NCBI GenBank assembly: GCA_023717585.1 | Contig: JAMQPJ010000373.1 | Location: forward strand, 1 to 7,744 | Length of the DNA: 7,744 nt | Source of the DNA: Thermoanaerobaculia bacterium | GTDB lineage: Bacteria > Acidobacteriota > Thermoanaerobaculia > UBA5066 | Direction of reading: 5' to 3' | Part shown: piece by piece, positions 5,910 through 7,744 of the stretch | How positions within the stretch are numbered: position 1 is the stretch's first letter | Layout of the letters: each line of letters starts with the position of its first letter | Notes under the pieces: model-generated | Databases searched by the model: none | The model's input: only the letters and a program-made list of their open reading frames with translations | Told to the model about the DNA's origin: nothing | Translations under genes and position numbers: made by a program

Positions 5910-7361
5910 ATGGCCGCAAGAGACGAACCGGCAAAGCGCGCGACGCGGATCGTCGCCACGATCGCCCGGAACGCGGAGAAACCGGGGGCCCTCGCGGCGC
6001 TTCTCGAGGCGGGTGTCGACGTCGTCCGCCTGAACGGGGCTCACTGTGCAGCCGGCGATATTTCCCGCCTCGTGGCTCTCGTGCGGCGCGTCTCGCGATC
6101 CCGCCGCTCGCCGACGGGCGTGCTTCTCGACCTCGGCGGCCCGAAGATCCGCGTCGGCGAGCTGCCCGGCGGTCCTTTCTCCCTCGTGAACGGCCAGGCG
6201 GTCGAGCTCTATCCCGGCGCTCTCCCGCCGGCGGCGCCGGGCGGTGCGGCGCGCCTCGCGGTGACCTATCCGGCGCTCCTCAGGGACATCGAGCCGGGCG
6301 CCGAGATTCGCCTCGACGACGGGCGGATCCGGCTGCGCGTGCAAAGGCGCGTCCGGCGCGCCCTCTTCGCGACGGTCGAGACCGGGGGACGTGTGAGGGG
6401 CGGGGCCGGGGTGAACTTCCCGAACTCCGCCCTGTCCGCGCCCGCGCTCACGGCGAAGGACCGGCGGGATCTCGCCGAGGGCCTCGAGTCCGGAGTGGAT
6501 TTCGTGGGGCTCTCGTTCGTGCGGAGTCCGGCGCACGTCGCGCACCTTCGCCGGCTTCTCGCCCGCGTCGCACCCGAGCGTCGCCCCTGGATCGTGTCCA
6601 AGATCGAGCGCAAGGAAGCCCTCGCCGCTCTCGACGAGCTCGCGGCTGTTTCCGAAGTCCTCATGGTCGCCCGGGGAGACCTCGGCGTGGAAATCGGTCT
6701 CGCGAACGTGCCGCGCGCCCAGCGCGAGATTCTTGCGGCGGGCCGCCGGTACGGCGTCCCCGTGATCGTCGCGACGCAAATGCTGGAATCCATGATCGAA
6801 GACCCGACGCCGACCCGCGCGGAAGTGTCGGACGTGGCCGGCGCCGTCCACGACGGAGCGGACGCCGTGATGCTGTCGGGCGAGACGGCCGTGGGCGCGT
6901 GGCCCGTCGAGGCCGTGCGGACGATGGCCGAGATCGCGCGCGAGGCCGAGCTGCCGGACGCGGGCTTCGTGAGAGCGGACGTGTCGCGCCCTCCGGCCGG
7001 CGATTTCGCCGCGGTCGTCGCGCACACGGCGGCGGGGATGGCGCGCGACGCGCGCGCGGCGGCCATGGTCGTCTACACGGAGTCGGGGCGGACGGCGCGC
7101 CTCGTGTCGAAGAATCCTCTTTCGATTCCGGTGCTCGCGTTCACCTCGCGGGAGCCGGTACGGCAGAAACTGACGCTGCTCCGCGACGTCACGTCCTTCC
7201 GCGTCCCCGAGGCGCGGAGCGTCGAGGCGCTGATTCGCGCCGGAGACGCCGTACTGTCCCGGCTGCCGGGCCTCGCCGGCGCGGTCGTCGTCGAAATCTC
7301 GGGAGCTGCGAAGGCGGAGGGCGCGACGAACACCCTGCGGGTGAGGCGCCTGCCGCGTTGA
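5910..7361 (+). CDS. pyk: Pyruvate kinase, K+-independent type by sequence signature
   Basis: This 483-aa cytoplasmic enzyme would make pyruvate and ATP from phosphoenolpyruvate and ADP at the end of glycolysis. The A domain carries RLNGAHC (40-46), LDLGGPKIRVG (73-83), the catalytic Lys and Mg ligands in SKIE (230-233) and ARGDLGVE (254-261), and Thr289 in ATQMLESM. The B domain spans about 84-180; the PTRAE and DAVMLSGETA blocks follow. The C domain ends with YTESGRTARL and EGATNTLRV, the usual family finish. Lys79 and Leu75 stand where K+-dependent enzymes have Glu and Thr. RLNFSHG is altered to RLNGAHC and the usual TIGPAS reads TIARNA. ATG 5910 has GGAAGGAAGGGGGG (5892-5905) just upstream; an in-frame ATG at 5877 is less likely. 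The gene is divergent from folE, with only 31 bases between. Confidence 0.93.
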   Translation: MAARDEPAKRATRIVATIARNAEKPGALAALLEAGVDVVRLNGAHCAAGDISRLVALVRRVSRSRRSPTGVLLDLGGPKIRVGELPGGPFSLVNGQAVELYPGALPPAAPGGAARLAVTYPALLRDIEPGAEIRLDDGRIRLRVQRRVRRALFATVETGGRVRGGAGVNFPNSALSAPALTAKDRRDLAEGLESGVDFVGLSFVRSPAHVAHLRRLLARVAPERRPWIVSKIERKEALAALDELAAVSEVLMVARGDLGVEIGLANVPRAQREILAAGRRYGVPVIVATQMLESMIEDPTPTRAEVSDVAGAVHDGADAVMLSGETAVGAWPVEAVRTMAEIAREAELPDAGFVRADVSRPPAGDFAAVVAHTAAGMARDARAAAMVVYTESGRTARLVSKNPLSIPVLAFTSREPVRQKLTLLRDVTSFRVPEARSVEALIRAGDAVLSRLPGLAGAVVVEISGAAKAEGATNTLRVRRLPR

Positions 7362-7368
7362 GCGCCGG

Positions 7369-7744
7369 TCAGTCGCCGCCCGGCGCGGGCGGAACCGGCG
7401 GCGGTTTCGAGACGCCTCGAGGCGCGACCTCGAGGTCCTCGCCGTCCATCTCGTCCGGGTCGTAGGCCACGCCGAGATACGACAGAAGGGTCGGAGCGAG
7501 GTCCACGGTCCGCGCCGCGTGGCGGACGCCCGGCGTCACGCCGGGGCCCGCGAAAAGGAGCGGGACGACGGTCTCGCTCCGCGAGAGCGAGCCGTGGCCG
7601 GCGACGTATCCCTTCGTGAATCCGTAGCCGTCCTTGGGTGAGACGAACACGTCGGGCGACCTCGGGGAGTCGAAGAACTCGGGGAGCTGCACGACGAGGT
7701 CGGGGAATTCCGTCTCGGCCGTCGCCTCGAGCCATTCGCCGGGA
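7369..7744 (-). CDS. C-terminal end of an alkaline-phosphatase-superfamily hydrolase (5' end outside window)
   Basis: The open frame enters from the right edge and stops at TGA 7369-7371, giving 124 residues. The visible order is PGEWLEATAETEFPD, a FVSPKDGYG segment, then GYVAGHGS followed by SETVVPLLFAGPGVTPG and RTVDLAPTLLSYLGV. The His in GHGS, followed by a VPLLFAGPGV strand and the VDLAPTLL helix, is the usual end of type I phosphodiesterase/nucleotide pyrophosphatase and sulfatase-like enzymes, where that His binds the second metal. The tail is Pro-rich (SKPPPVPPAPGGD). Substrate and localisation cannot be read, because the nucleophile and signal region lie outside the window. It is convergent with pyruvate kinase, leaving seven bases between stop codons. 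Confidence 0.8.
   Translation of the reverse strand, partial: PGEWLEATAETEFPDLVVQLPEFFDSPRSPDVFVSPKDGYGFTKGYVAGHGSLSRSETVVPLLFAGPGVTPGVRHAARTVDLAPTLLSYLGVAYDPDEMDGEDLEVAPRGVSKPPPVPPAPGGD
7376..7408 (+). terminator. Two adjacent GC hairpins after the pyruvate kinase stop
   Basis: CCGCCC (7376-7381) pairs with GGGCGG (7387-7392) around GGCGC. Next to it, AACCG (7393-7397) pairs with CGGTT (7402-7406), extendable by a G-T and a G-C pair if the first stem opens. They lie 14 bases after the pyk stop and inside the convergent phosphatase tail. Only TTT follows, so intrinsic termination is weakly supported. Confidence 0.3.

Noticed and set aside
5879..5959. N-terminal extension of folE to an upstream start at 5959
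   Set aside because: The added 27 residues are non-conserved and would overlap the start of pyk; ATG 5878 fits the family length better.
3995..7465. Very long plus-strand open frame (over 1100 codons)
   Set aside because: It runs antisense to the DUF4097 and folE genes and out of frame through pyk, and its text is Arg/Ala/Gly/Pro-rich without any domain. Long stop-free frames are expected in very GC-rich DNA.

Overview
This is a strongly GC-rich chromosomal stretch with codon third positions mostly G or C. It carries ordinary metabolic genes with no sign of phage, plasmid, IS, CRISPR, tRNA or rRNA. The mix fits an acidobacterial-type genome (Acidobacteriota, possibly a Thermoanaerobaculia relative): a two-subunit 2-oxoacid:ferredoxin oxidoreductase, a cytosolic-looking BtuF-like protein, and an exported DUF4097 protein with NGPV repeats. 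That placement is inference from gene style, not from a marker gene.

Layout, left to right. Positions 3-347 (+) are the C-terminal end of an unrecognised protein with a Gln/Pro tetrapeptide tail and a charged Lys/Glu tail, followed by a short hairpin plus T-run terminator. Positions 411-3361 (-) are the korAB-type operon: a fused gamma-alpha subunit and a beta subunit that overlap by ATGA. Positions 3466-4299 (+) encode a BtuF/TroA-like helical-backbone receptor, divergent from korAB. It overlaps tail-to-tail by 44 bases with a secreted DUF4097 protein (4256-5182, -). Upstream of that on the minus strand is folE, GTP cyclohydrolase I (5255-5878, -). Divergent from folE, with only 31 bases between start codons, is a pyruvate kinase (5910-7361, +). 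Seven bases past its stop begins the convergent 3' end of an alkaline-phosphatase-superfamily enzyme (7369 to the window edge, -).

Functionally, pyruvate kinase makes pyruvate, and the KorAB-type enzyme oxidatively decarboxylates a 2-oxoacid (2-oxoglutarate or pyruvate) to acyl-CoA while reducing ferredoxin. FolE begins tetrahydrofolate or other pterin synthesis. These are neighbouring housekeeping genes rather than one pathway. Between 348 and 410, 3362 and 3465, 5183 and 5254, and 5879 and 5909 there are only short intergenic gaps; none exceeds about 105 bases.

I found no convincing new multi-gene system. The points most worth a second look are the pyruvate kinase active-site substitutions (a K+-independent signature plus an unusual RLNGAHC motif), a probable leaderless folE transcript, the exact 18-residue NGPV repeats, and GC hairpins at both convergent gene ends.
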